A stretch of DNA of 64,000 bases, taken from Sipunculus nudus (taxonomy: Eukaryota > Annelida > Sipuncula > Golfingiida > Sipunculidae). The stretch lies in NCBI GenBank assembly GCA_026874595.1, contig CM049307.1:56131870-56195869 (forward strand), read 5' to 3'. How positions within the stretch are numbered: position 1 is the stretch's first letter; the number at the start of each line of letters is the position of its first letter. Shown in pieces: positions 48,546-60,220 of this stretch. The notes beneath the pieces are model-generated. The model made no database searches, had not been told where the DNA came from, and saw nothing but the letters and a program-made list of their open reading frames with translations. Made by a program: the position numbers and the translations under genes.

Positions 48546-49597
48546 TCAGCGGAATTTGACTTTATTTTAATGGTTTGTGTAGTTTTCATCCGGGTTGTTT
48601 TCCGCGGGGTGGTCTTTGTAGTTGGTTCAGTCTTGATTGTCTTGTTTTTTGCCTTGGTGGTAACTTGTATCTCCCTTGTAGTAGTTCTTGGATTCTCTGT
48701 TTGCATAGTAGTAGAAGTCACCGACGCTGTATTGTTGTCTAGCATAACATCTGTTTGCGTGGCCACTTCTGATAATGCTTCAGTTATGTCCATGTTGTTG
48801 TCTTGTGTTGGCATAACCGGCGAGGGGGGCGTGTTTGTTTTCATCAAATCTGTACTGTAGGTAGCTTGCGTGAATTGTTTTCTTTTTTGCCTGTAGGTGG
48901 CGCAACCTCTGTATGAACTAGCGTGGTTCTCCCCGCATCCTCTGCATCTTCTGGTATCAGCAACACAGTCTTTTGTTTGGTGGTTTTCTTCTCCACACCT
49001 GTAGCACACTCTATTGTTTTTGCATTGACGAGCTCCGTGTCCCCATTGAGAGCAGCGCCCACAAAATGGAATGGTCACGCATCGACACTCTTCGGCTTTG
49101 TACTTGTGGTATGCGAGGACAATACCGTTTTGTAGCAAGCTGGTCACTGTAGTCGGCTCGGTACAGATCAATTTAACTTTATGTGTGGGCTGTCCATTGG
49201 CTGCACTGCGAAGTCTCACAACTTGATTGACAGTCGGATACCGCTGTTGTATAAGTAGAAGTACTTCCTGGTCATCGAGGTTTGTAGGAATACTCTTCAA
49301 CACGACAGAATATTCCTTCGGGTTTTGTCTGATCGGTCGTTTTCGTTAGCGGTGCTTTGTGGATCGAATGTTATACACATCTCTGAACTCAGGTATCCTG
49401 GTCCATTCTTGCAGGTTTTTCAGTCTACTGACGTGTTGTTTTTGTACAGGATGGACATATAAATCCATTCTGGTCTTGGCTGCCGTGTCTATGTTCACAT
49501 CTGGGAAGGCTTGTTTTAAAAGCCTGTACACCGTGAAACGGTTGTTTAACACTGTACCAGGTATCCCGGAGATAAGCAGTCCTGTATCACTAGCCAT
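48546..49597 (-). pseudogene. ORF1/Gag-like CCHC protein inside the 5' LTR
   Basis: Minus strand, starting at ATG 49597 (MASDTGLLISGIPG). It stays in one frame to the LTR apart from a single TAA at 49346-49348 (after TKHR). After the stop it continues ...KSIPTNLDDQEVLLLI... with a pre-zinc-knuckle region, then three knuckles: CGRCSQWGHGARQC, CYRCGEENHQTKDC and CRGCGENHASSYRGC. A Thr/Lys-rich tail follows. This resembles ORF1 (nucleic-acid-binding protein) of Jockey/CR1-type non-LTR elements. The frame runs on through LTR sequence and ends at the TAA overlapping the LTR end (about 48491-48493). No ORF2, poly(A) or target duplication is seen. Confidence 0.7.
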
Positions 49598-49710
49598 ACT
49601 GCTAGTGATAGGAAGAAACACTGTTCACAAAAGTGGAGAAAAGCGCTTTTCGTTGTTGTCACGAGGACGGTCCACGAACGACTGACTGCATGACTATGAC
49701 AAATACCCTA

Positions 49711-49719
49711 CTATTTATA
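49711..49719 (-). promoter_or_regulatory. TATA box of the 5' LTR
   Basis: TATAAATAG on the minus strand, conserved at 43192-43200 in the other LTR. A start site about 25-30 bases on (near 49685) would precede the insert by a few bases. Confidence 0.6.
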
Positions 49720-49911
49720 CACATACAGCGGATCGTAGCTGCAGCGACTCTCTCCATTAATTAGCCAATCAGAGCTATGCCTACTCGACCAATCAGCGAT
49801 GGCCGGGTAATCACTGGACCGTATATCGTCTACTGACTCCGAGGGTGACGGACCTCTTTGGGCGCAGTGCCGCTGGTGCATACTATGCGCTAAACAACCT
49901 TATGAAAGTAC

Positions 49912-49985
49912 CAACCGCTTCGCTAGCAAAGCAAGCTTCACTAGCGAGACAGTTCGGTCCGCTTTTATGTCACCCCGTAACAACA
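49912..49985 (-). mobile_element. SINE family B, head (interrupted)
   Basis: Minus strand GGGGTGACATAAAAGCGGAC ... CTCGCTAGTGAAGCTTGC ... TAGCGAAGCGGTTG matches the head at 12905-12955 and the body at 15800-15830. It continues at 43074 after removal of the LTR element and one GTAC. Confidence 0.8.
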
Positions 49986-50545
49986 CATACAGACTGGACA
50001 GTTGGTATTAAAATCATTTTTATATAAGATGTAAGGGTAAGACTAATTGAAGAGGGAGATAATTTAATCAGATAATTATATGGACCAATTCTATACAACT
50101 GTCTTTTTTTCTTTTGTTAATTTAAATTACATGCAATCTGTTCCCAGAAGCGTCCGAGTTAAAATCATTAATAAGGTAAAAAAGATAAATTAACTGAATG
50201 ATTCTTTCATATAAACTGGTTTTATTTCTTTAAGCTCCGATGACTTTGACTCGGACTAAGTTTCGTGGCTGGACCTTTTTAATCTCCTTCCTGCCGTTTG
50301 AAGGTGCACATAGAGGGATTACTTTACAAATCTTCTTGGACATATCCATATACTTTGCAAGGAAACAAATATTCGAGTCACGAGAAACATACATATATAT
50401 GGTCCAATGTTACGGAACCTAATATAAACAGATCACGTATGCGTGATGAACACAAATTTTGTAATGGAGAAAAAAAAATCAGATTCTGTAACACTAGGCA
50501 GCGTGAAAATGTCTAAGGGAATGAATAAAGAAGTCAGTGGTTTTT

Positions 50546-51193
50546 TGTTAACAAATAACTATAATTTATTCTTAAAACAACCCTAACATTACAATACACT
50601 AAATCAATAAAATTATACAGTAAAAAAGCGTGTAACAAGAAATCAATACAATCACATAGAAAAATAATGTGCACAGTACCTGGATACCAACACCATCACA
50701 ACGATAAGTCCTTTAAATGTATACTCTCGGAGAATGACAGTCCAGTGTAAAGTTCTTGCAACATCCAGAAAGTAAACTAAAGTCTAAATACAGAAAATCC
50801 AGGAGAAAGTCTTAGAACATCTATAATTGCCGCATTCGTCGGATAAGGTCCTAGAAACTGACACACGCTTCTGCGTCCGCTGGAATCTGCTCTGCTGTTC
50901 TCTCTCTGCCCTCCCGTTCCTTCTCCTCCTTTATATACCTTCACACCTCAAGCCGAAAATTTTCCACTTCTCGAACAGTCTATAAGATCTTGCACAACAC
51001 AGTAAACACGCGTTTTCAGGAATTCTCTAGAAAAACAGCGCTGTGTGTCTCCATACACCAGGCTCATCACGTGACCTCGGCCAGGCCTGAAAACCAAAGG
51101 CTCACATGACAACGAGAAATCAACCGGATTAAACATAGAATGTAATACGCGGCCAGACACGAGTGCCACAACAGGAGTTACGCCCGTGTCACA
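50546..51193 (-). repeat. Candidate solo LTR
   Basis: On the minus strand the segment would start TGTGACACGGGCGTAACTCC (51193) and end TTTGTTAACA (50546). It has a TATA box AGGTATATAAAGG (about 50940-50928) near the middle and AATAAA close to the end. This is LTR architecture (TG...CA, promoter, poly(A) signal), but no second copy, internal region or clean target duplication is visible here. Confidence 0.35.
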
Positions 51194-52999
51194 TAATAAA
51201 AAAAGAGCACCTGTAAAACCAATCATTCCTAACAGAATTTCACTAAAGTTCACAAAATTTAGTGATTCGTTTGAATAAGTGTACACAGGAGATAAGCTCC
51301 TAAGCGATGGGTTGACTGATTGTCTCTCAAGTTGGTGTGTCGCAAGTTCTCAGATATCCTGACCAGATACACAAGATGATTGAGTTTATTGCTTTACAAT
51401 AAACACGGGGATAATAAATAGTCTTTGTTCGGCAAATAAAAGAATCAGAAATATAATGGAATTATTAACAAACCACATAAACTACAAAAATAGTATTATC
51501 TATTATGTAAAACCTACGTACGTTTAATCCTTTTATTATGAAAATTAATACAAAATATTTCCCAACACTTAGTAAATGACATGTGATGCAATTGAGTACT
51601 TTCTTATTGTTTCCAGTTGTAAAAGACGTACAAGGAATTCTACCAAAAATATGTTTGAAGACTTGAGACGAGGCATTTTCTCTCAAATATAGAGCAAAGT
51701 GAAATTGTCATTAAATTTGAAATATTACAGGATTTCCTTCATCTGCATCTGTCTCAATCAATCACCATTCATACTGACCAGTACTTTATAACCGTCAGGC
51801 AAACTAGGCCTACAAAACTAATAAAAAATCATTAATGTCTTGAAATTTCTGACAACGTTTAGATTTATCAGACTAGATTGATGCAGTATTTTTATACATA
51901 CCAGGTAGCATTTTACCATTGAAAGTGAAATATGATACTGAAAAGAAGAGCAAAACTAAATTGATAACAAGAGACTTTACCATTAGAGAAGTATGTTACG
52001 TTTTTCCGTTTTCAGTGTCTGGATTCTATGACCTGACACTAATCTTGTCAGCCAAAGTCCCGATTTCCTAATAATAATAACTGCCTCTCCTCTCCATCAA
52101 GTTTACAGCCATCCAGACACCCTGATCCAGCTCATGATTTTGTCTGAGATTTGAACAGGTGTGTGGTTTTTTTCATCAAATGAATGGGTTGTCATTCTTT
52201 GTTTTGTTATTTTGTATGTTCAAAATCTAAATTAGGATTTGGGCTGGTATTCTGATGAATTCTGGACTTTAAAAATTATATGTTGAGAATGAAAATTTAA
52301 CTTTTACTGCTTTAAACGAAAACTATTAAAACACTGCATACATCATTTTATTTTATTCCAAATGTAAAAGAAAATGGAAAATTGAAACAAATGTATTCTG
52401 TCCTAGTCTCGCGGACTTCTCATTACTCGGTAAATAGAGAAACTCTTTGCCAAGTCCCAGGAGGATTCAATCAAATATAAATAAACAGTGTTTTTAATTA
52501 AAAATTTGACGAATATAAAATCTAATTTAAATGTTTAATTTAAAAAATTATGAGTAGCAGCTCTAAAATCGTCATTATTATGTTTACCTTACAACACTTC
52601 ATGCAAATGCTTATATTCAGATTTGTTTTATGAAACTAAAAATTAATTCGTCTCCCAGTGGTTTCAGCCAATGAAGGGTATCCCCAGTTTGGTTGTCTTT
52701 TGTTTTAAATTTATTTTTCAAACTTTGGGGGCGGATAATTTAAGTGATTTCTTTTGACGCGCCACTTTATATTACTGAAGTTAGGGCTATTTTTCTCAGG
52801 TAATTCCTTGGTCACAAAACTTGTAAAAACAATAAAAAATCATATATACATCCTAAATGTATGCATAGTTATAATGCTTCACGTTTAAGGGTGAAAAGCA
52901 GACATGTGTTGAAAGCAGTTATGTCCCTGGATTTGTTCATCAATTTTATATTTTAACTCCATCTGCAGGGAACTTTTTTCTTGCCATTAAGACTTTAAA
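51194..52999. other. AT-rich intergenic, no gene recognised
   Basis: Only short unrecognised open frames (for example 51465-51686 minus). The right part becomes AT-rich in the style of the inverted repeat arm that follows, and the homology may reach further left than I could trace. Confidence 0.45.
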
Positions 53000-53640
53000 A
53001 TACTGTCAATTTTGTTTTTGTTACATTTAAAAATTCATATTAAACTACAAATTAACTTTTGTTACTTCATTTCAGTCAAATTAAAGAAACACAGCTTATT
53101 GCTCCATGCCGTTAACATGAAATGTAAACTTCAAAGTTTTACTCTGCCCAAAACGCTGATGTATACCTTTATTATAAACAAATAATCACTTATTTTATTA
53201 CTTAAAGTAGCTGGAAACTGTTAACTTTCAGGCTTGAAATACGCTGAATGACAAATATTACATTTTTATTTCATTTGGCTCATCAAATTAATGATTAGGA
53301 CTTATCCTGCCTCTTTATATCCCAAATAACAGTAAGGTTTTAAAATTATATGCCTGTTATATTTTAAACGTTTAATTTAAAAATTTGAAAGTTAAACATT
53401 TGAAATAGAGTTTTGAAATTCATTTTATTGGATTTAGCTCTGATTGAATTTAGCAGTAAAAAGTTCCCCACATGACAATTTCGTTTAGTGAACCCTTGAC
53501 ATTCACCCGTATATTTTAAAAAAGTTATGTACCAAGGTTGGTTTATAAAATTGCTGATTTCAAGCCTTTTGGATACTTTTCCAGAGGAGTAATGTTTTGA
53601 AATATGATCTCCATGAATCACTTAAACAGAAAATAGCATC
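53000..53640 (-). repeat. Right arm of the long inverted repeat pair
   Basis: Reverse complement matches 41480-42130 block by block (GGAGATCATATTTCAAAACA, CCAAAAGGCTTGAAATCAGC, TTTGATGAGCCAAATG, ATTCAGCGTATTTCAAGCCT, AATTTGACTGAAATGAAGT). The pair brackets about 11 kb that includes the Gypsy element. Confidence 0.75.
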
Positions 53641-53859
53641 ATTCCTGCAAGATGGCTGTGTGTAAACGCAAATACGGTGTTGTTACTACCCTCATATCTC
53701 CGGGTTCCCGAGGGCTAGGACTTAGCAAAGCACATATCTAATAGCATACATTCTGCCATTGATGACTTGTGTGTTAACTCATTTTTGCCCGAAAATGCAG
53801 TTTCTTTCAGATTTTTTTTTTATTTTTTTAATGCCAACATCTCTTGAGCTCCATTCCGA

Positions 53860-54185
53860 TTTCGGACTACTTGAGAGGGCAGTATCACATGCTTCCTCTC
53901 ATTTTATATTCTGGCGTCAACCAGGCCAGGTGACTAGTGCACCTGCGGGGCCTGGGTGCATAATCATCCCCTTTGCATGGGTCATACTACCGAGAAACCC
54001 AGAAAGGCGCACTCGTTTGTGAGTGAAACACGGCCGTTTGGTACGGCCTTCCCATTAAGCAAGCAGAGGGCTCACCCTGGGTGGGGGCCGACCGTGAAAA
54101 ATCTCACCGCCTCCGCTGAGATTCGAACTCATGATCTTCCGGCTTCGAGTCCTGTGCTCTAGCCCTGAAGCAGAAGATATTACTG
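53860..54185 (-). mobile_element. tRNA-derived SINE, family A, full copy
   Basis: Reverse complement begins TTCAGGGCTAGAGCACAGG (A-box side), with B box GAGTTCGAATCTCAGCGG, then GGTGAGATTTTTCACGGTCG and the body seen at 23310-23600. Ends near the (AT)n run at 54208. Confidence 0.88.
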
Positions 54186-54207
54186 CCTTTTTCCTAAGCA
54201 TGACAGT

Positions 54208-54221
54208 ATATATATATATAA

Positions 54222-54288
<67 letters not shown>
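54208..54288. repeat. (AT)n microsatellite
   Basis: Long AT run adjoining the SINE head. Confidence 0.95.
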
Positions 54289-54289
<1 letters not shown>

Positions 54290-55158
54290 AGGCCCTATTA
54301 ACCAAATCCACACATGATCTATGACACGCTGCCCATGTAAAATATAATACAGACTACTAGTAAATGCTTATGTCATGTAGTTTGCACATCTAAACATGCA
54401 CCCGCGCTTATAGAGATAACCTTCATATATTCATTAGTAATTAAGAAATTTGTGATTTCGAAACAGATTATCCTTTTTTGGGAAAATTGCATCGAAAAAA
54501 TTGACTCGAAAAATTCGATCAGACAGGAACGGATTACAGTCGCCGTGAATGAATTAATAAATACTTAAGGGAAATAAAGAAATTTAGCTTTTTCAAGGAA
54601 TTGGATTTTTTTTTAGCTGTTGAATAGCAGATTGAATTCATAGATAATGAACATTTCAAAGTTATTATATTTCATTTCTTTACCCAGTATGTCTGCTAAG
54701 CTCAAATATTTGCGAAAGCGTGCATCTTATAACCTATGAGTTACACCGGACGCTTCATGTTTAAACGTGTAACAGCTGAATACATCTGGCGTCTATACTG
54801 CCCACCAATATATGAACGTAAATGGGATAGCGTGCAGTTTGACAGACGATTAAGACCAGGTCTTTCAACCCCTCCTGGAAGCCTATGAAGCGTACCGGTA
54901 CCCTGACATATGTACCGGTAATTAGACCGATACGTCTCTATCGGTTGGATGTGCTTGAGCAGTCGGCCGTTACCCACACACAAAATTGGTGACCCTTGTT
55001 TTGACCCAGAGGTATGTTTCTCCTACTTTATCATGTCAATGGCTTATATATCATTGTGCTGTGTGTGGTTTTGTTTACAACCGTTCATACCGGTTACAAA
55101 TTGCCAGGAAATCCGCCTGGAACGTTTTAAGCAACTTTCACTGTACCCTTAGAGAAAT

Positions 55159-55271
55159 TGTGATCACATTAAAACCTCGCCTTACGATCGCCTAGGTTTA
55201 GTGACCACCTCGAAAATGAGACCACTTTATTGAGGTCCCGTTGGTGGTCGCAATTTCCAGGTTTCACTGTA
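55159..55271. repeat. Small GACCACC-rich repeat ending GGTTTCACTGTA
   Basis: TTAAAACCTCGCCTTACGATCG ... GACCACCTCGAAAATGAGACC ... GGTGGTCGCAATTTCCAGGTTTCACTGTA. Relatives at 30820-30910 and 37558-37615. Confidence 0.5.
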
Positions 55272-55599
55272 CTTTAATAACTGAAATAAACGAGAGTAAC
55301 AAAAGGATTATTTTATCTATTTATTTGAGGCCGTCTGGTAATGTATATATTTTTCATATTAACTCAAATACGATGAACATAGACATTAACCCTAGATAAA
55401 AAAAAGAAGAGGAATTCGACTAATTAACGTTATACACATGAATACAGATATTTTTATGTCCCAAATATATTATTTTTCCACGAAAACAACAAATGAAGTG
55501 AATCTAAAGCACTGGTGTCTGTTCATAATGTAATGGTTCAGTGTATCATTCCAGCGTGAGAGTGACGGATGAGTAAATATGTGTGTTTTAATAAGTTTT

Positions 55600-58190
55600 C
55601 ATATAATATATATATATATCATGCTGTATTTCTGATGTTTGAGAAAAGAAGATTATATATAAGCTGGAATGTAATATTTAATTTTTCTTAAAACCGAGAA
55701 CCGTATAACTCCAGATTACTTTTATTCTTAACATATTTATCTATATGTATACGTTAATCAAGTAAAGACGGTATAGTGTTACACTCTTTACACAGCGCTT
55801 TAACTATAGGCCTACTTCCTATATCGTAAGCGCTGTTTGTTATGACCTCGTATCCTGTATTGCTACACCAGAGGGGAGCACTGTATTTTCGTCCAATCAG
55901 ATGAGACATTGTGCTGGAAGACACGGCCAAGCGAGGAATACACGGAGCCAATCATGTTCATTTCGTTTTGAGTGACAGCTCATCGCCCCGGTAACCGTCT
56001 GAACAGGCCACAGGCTCAAAGAGAATTGCCCCAGACTTGGTTTGCTTAGGGCCTTGGGCACTTAGGATACCCGGCCGGTGAGTTGTAATTCAAACGAAAC
56101 GTAACAACAAAGGCTGAGTGCACACCTCGCTGGCTGGTTTCAGTTCTGCAGACAACAGATACATGGCTGCGCTAACACAGTCATAATGTCACAATCGAAT
56201 CGGTCGATGATGCGAGAATACAGAGGGAGCAATTAAAATTCGACCGTTAACTCTCATCAAACTGCGCTTGAAGCGCAGCTATGGGCGGAGCCAAAATGCC
56301 TGTCGAGTGTTTTTTTATGGGCATTTGGTTGGCTGCTTGTCACATCATACGCACGTTTTATTTCAGCGGACAACGAACCGCCATCTGGTGTCTAAATATA
56401 TCATAAACGGTCAAAGCTGGCAGCGTGAAAATCAGTTGCTTCTTTAGAAGCGCAAGATTTTCGCTGCCTCGGGAGCGTACTATAGTGTGTACCGGAGATA
56501 TAGATTTACATACCAACAAACATACATAAAAACACAAACTCACATGCACTCACTGTAAGAGAGGGGTAGTCAAATATGCGCGTTTGACAAAGCAGGAATT
56601 ATACTTCATTATTTTAACTATATAACTATGTATAAGACGCGCCATCGACATACGTAATCAGACGTTAACACTGCAGCCGTATTTGAATATCATTTATATG
56701 GTACCTATTCTTGTATAAATAGGGAAAAACTGGGGAGGCAAACAATTGCTATTATAAGTAAAAATATATATATTTATATTACCTGGAAAATAAAGTTCTA
56801 TATACAGATAATATCAGATATAATATAAATTGACAATATTAAATAAGCATGTATTTCCACACGTTCCTCTGTTTCCCTACCCAATTGTAAATATTTTGTC
56901 ATCCGGATATCCATGGTGACATCACGAAAATAGAACTCTCTCAAAATACAAATGCCTGAAATGAACTTCGCGAAAAATCATCCCCGCGAATATGAACCGA
57001 ACAGCAGTATTCTATCTCTTGAACGCCAGATATTCATCGAGCGATGTTTTTATTAACGTGATGTGTTCTTGAAGTACCAAATAAATCAAGAATGTCAAGA
57101 CTAGATGCAATAATACTTGAAGTTTGCCAGGATCTGATAAAAAAACAGACACGATCATGTCCGGATCACATTAAAATTTAATAAGCTACATCCCGAAAAA
57201 AGCATACCCCTCTACACAATATATAATTACGATCAATCTATTTCATATATAACATTTGCTGCTGAGACGTAAACACTATTATTATAATCCGATATATTAA
57301 TAATATTCCAATATAAATAATAATTTTGATTTCAAATCTTTGTATAGTCATTTTGTCAGAAGCACTATACACAAGTCAGTTTTCAATGATTTGTACCATA
57401 TTAGATGTTAAACAATAAAATGCAGTTCTGTAGAACTGACAAGGTTTCAGACAGCTTTCTATCTATTGGTCCATCTAGATCTATGCAATCGTCGTGTGAT
57501 CGCGGTGAGAATTTGAAAATCAGTCAAAATAGAGATCCAGTGAAAACAAGAACGGAAATTGGTGATAATGGAGAACTGGCTACAGGATTTACGGCCGTGG
57601 GACCTATATATGAGGTGAAAATCGGTGACCCAGAACTAATATTGAGCCAAAAGGTCAGCTTTTGAAACCATATTTGAGATCTAGATAAAACAAGTGCTTT
57701 ATAATCGATTGTTTTACTCAAATATGGATTTAAAAACCTAAAAGTCTCTCTCCATTCGGCAGAGACTTAATTAGAATGCAACCTTGGTCGTGTATTTACG
57801 GTCACGTTATAAGAACAACCATAAAACGATACATATATGCAATTGAAATAATACAAATGGTAGCAGTGATGATCTTGATGCATTTTGTATTACATATATT
57901 CCAAACTGGAAGTAATAGAAGCCCCCCCCCCACACACACACACAGACACCAAAAAAAGGGGGGGGGGGGAACACTCAAGCTTCTCAAACCTCACCCACCT
58001 CTGCTCCCTTTGCTCTTCACAACCGATTTCCATTTTAATTAAAGTAACACGTAGGAATACTATATTGTCCTGTGACATCATGTCTTCTAGGGTATTAACA
58101 CGAGACTGAAGCATATCATAAATCACTACGATTTATCTAGATGTATGTTTTCGCCGGGCAATCATTGGCCATCTATTTAATCTTATTATT
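55600..58190. other. Downstream of galactosyltransferase copy B, no gene recognised
   Basis: Contains a C-run/(CA)n/G-run patch at 57921-57970 and many AT-rich stretches. The 86-codon plus-strand frame at 57405-57665 is not recognised. No exons were found. Confidence 0.45.
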
Positions 58191-58246
58191 CTTTTGTCCG
58201 TTTTATTCTTTACTTCGTCCCTATCTCACGGACATCTGTCATCTCT

Positions 58247-59513
58247 TTATTTAAGTACGGTCGATTTATTGATGCTTGTTTTGTCCGCCTCAATCTGCTT
58301 TCTTAAGACAGCCATTTGTTGCTTCATATAGGGTTTTACTTGATCCTGCATCCGTGGTCCGTCGCACTGAGCCACAATCCGTGTGTACAGCGGGTATTTA
58401 TTCAAAGATAGCAGTTTGTATTTGATAGAATTGAGACCGTCACGCCTTGAAAGTGTGTTGACAATATCAACATCATGAAAACTGCAAAAGACCACATATA
58501 TATATATATATAAGTAGTCGTTTAAAAAGTTAAATGTTAGATTACTACAGCCAACAATTATCGTTACTACGATGTTATTTATTATTTTTACTCATAAATG
58601 CATGTTACAATGGTATTTTATACTGCTACGGACTAAAGAATGAAATAATGTTAAAGGTGCCCAAACACCTTCATTTTGAAAAAGAATTTGTGATTTTTGG
58701 CTTCCTCTGTGCATATATTGATAATCTAAGGGTAATTTTGGTAGTGAAAAGTTCTTAAAACGCCTTCATGAAGGATGTATAAACTTGTTTATCAACAACA
58801 TGTTTGTAAACACAGCAATGTTGACAAAAGGGATAAACATGTAACCTAAGGTGGAAGGTTGCATATATGCCAGGTAGAACGATCACTTGTTGCAAAACGT
58901 CATTTGATAGAAACAAAACAAGCAGTCTGTGTGCGGCGATATCCATGTTTTCTTGCCTATTTTTATAAAAGCTCCAAGGGATTACCTTTAGTTTCTAAAG
59001 TTCAGATAGGTAAACCGAGTCTAACATTCAGTAGTGGCAAGTCGGGCCCCTCTTACCCAATAGAAAGCAGATACACCATCCGGATTGTTTACAGCACGAA
59101 TGTAACCCATATAAAACGATGACTATGATGTTCAAAGGTCAGCGCCTGATTGGCCAGTTTCCACATATACGCAACCTGATTGGTCAAAAGGGTAAAGACT
59201 ACGTACCTCCTCAGGCTTTTGGGATTCCCACTATCCTTGTGGTCAAATGATATAGACCTGTAGCGACCAATCTCTGATGGATATCTCTCCAACTTAAGAC
59301 CGGCCTTTTTTATTCTGTAATACCGATCGAAAACACTGGTGTAAAGATAGCTCGAATATTCCATAAAGTATGGCCGGTTTCCATCAGAATACAATTTATA
59401 AACCTATTTTGATGAGTTGGAATTAAAAGTGGAATTAAAAGGGGAGTTAGCCAAATTTTATATTCATAATTAATACTTATTAGATGATATATCACGGTGT
59501 ATGATATGATGAC

Positions 59514-59560
<47 letters not shown>

Positions 59561-60044
59561 CAAAGATAATAATAATGACAATTATAATCATCATCATATT
59601 AAGTTATAATAATAACAATAATAATAATAATTATAATATTAATATTAATAATTACAGTTATTAAAATAATAATAATAGTGACAAAAAAATTAATAATGAC
59701 AATAATTATCATAACAGTAGTAATAAAAAGTAATAATAATAATTATTATAATGATAATATTGATAATTATTAATATAATAAAAATTAAAATTAAAATAAT
59801 AATAATTATTATTATAATAATAGCGTAATAATAAAAATTACAAAGTAGCGTTATTATATCGTAATAATGAAAAAAATTAAGATCTAATAACTTCCAGGAC
59901 ACCGGAAGCGAATAATTTTACCTGCTATAAGCTTCGTCGTCCTCTCCTCCCCAGCCGTACATGATGTTAGTGAAACCATTCATTTTCTCAAGATGGTCAG
60001 GTCTAAGGACAACGCCGCCTCCAAAATATTTATAATAGGGTAAA
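58247..60044 (-). CDS. Second beta-1,4-galactosyltransferase copy, last three exons
   Basis: Paralogue of the gene at 30485-37256. Minus-strand exons: 60044-59922, 59314-59207 and 58481-58247 (TAA), the first two identical in length to their counterparts (123 and 108 nt) and with the same phases. Seen: KYFGGGVVL (the Tyr that favours UDP-Gal is kept), GWGGEDDEAYS, ERYPSEIGRYRS, FDHKD and DGLNSIKY. No stop or splice defect is seen in these exons. The C-terminus diverges (ends STVLK). The metal-binding DxD exon and all N-terminal exons were not found in the 3.9 kb to the window edge; the gene either continues beyond 64000 with a longer intron or is a partial duplicate. Confidence 0.88.
58495..58515. 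repeat. Short (AT)n before last exon of copy B
   Basis: AT run about 15 bases upstream of the exon acceptor, absent from copy A. Confidence 0.8.
59510..59850. repeat. (AAT)n / TA-rich low-complexity tract
   Basis: Pure AAT units followed by degenerate AAT/ATT for over 300 bp, in the intron matching 31558-31596 of copy A. It gives spurious poly-Ile frames. Confidence 0.92.
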
Positions 60045-60220
60045 CTGAAACAAATACACCTTTATTAATTGGGAGCAGACCTTTCACATTTGATGGCGAC
60101 TCACGTGGTACAATTAATATTTCTTATATTTTTGTCTTCTTGTAATAACTATATGCAATATACAGACTGAGTATAGGTGCATTTTACGGGGCTGAATCTA
60201 AGGGGCATAAAACAAAAAAT

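Larger units (their letters stand above)
48489..49907 (-). repeat. 5' LTR carrying a 1.13-kb insert
   Basis: 48489-48545 and about 49678-49907 match the two ends of the 3' LTR. The middle (48546-49677) is foreign and takes the place of roughly 20-30 bp. The LTR TATA box (TATAAATAG, 49719-49711) lies just upstream of the insert, and the LTR AATAAA (48540-48535) just downstream, so the insert sits between promoter and poly(A) signal in the same sense. Confidence 0.88.
43071..49911 (-). mobile_element. Ty3/Gypsy LTR retrotransposon, inserted in a SINE
   Basis: Bounded by 4-bp GTAC duplications (43071-43074 and 49908-49911). Transcription direction is minus: 5' LTR 49907-48489, primer site, gag, protease, RT, RNase H, integrase with chromodomain, polypurine tract (CCGGGGGG, 43397-43390) and 3' LTR 43390-43075. 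PR-RT-RH-IN order and a chromodomain place it with chromodomain-bearing Gypsy elements. Several stops, frameshifts and catalytic substitutions show it cannot be autonomous now. Confidence 0.9.
54368..60160. repeat. Segmental duplication, unit B
   Basis: Colinear with 27065-32000 (blocks listed there), in the same orientation about 27 kb away. Notable shared words: AGTCGGCCGTTACCC (54960; 27785), GACCCTTGTTTTGACCCA (54990; 27815) and GTGTATCATTCCAGCGTGA (55540; 28290 as ATGTATCATT...). Homology fades about 115 bp beyond galactosyltransferase exon 4. Confidence 0.85.
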
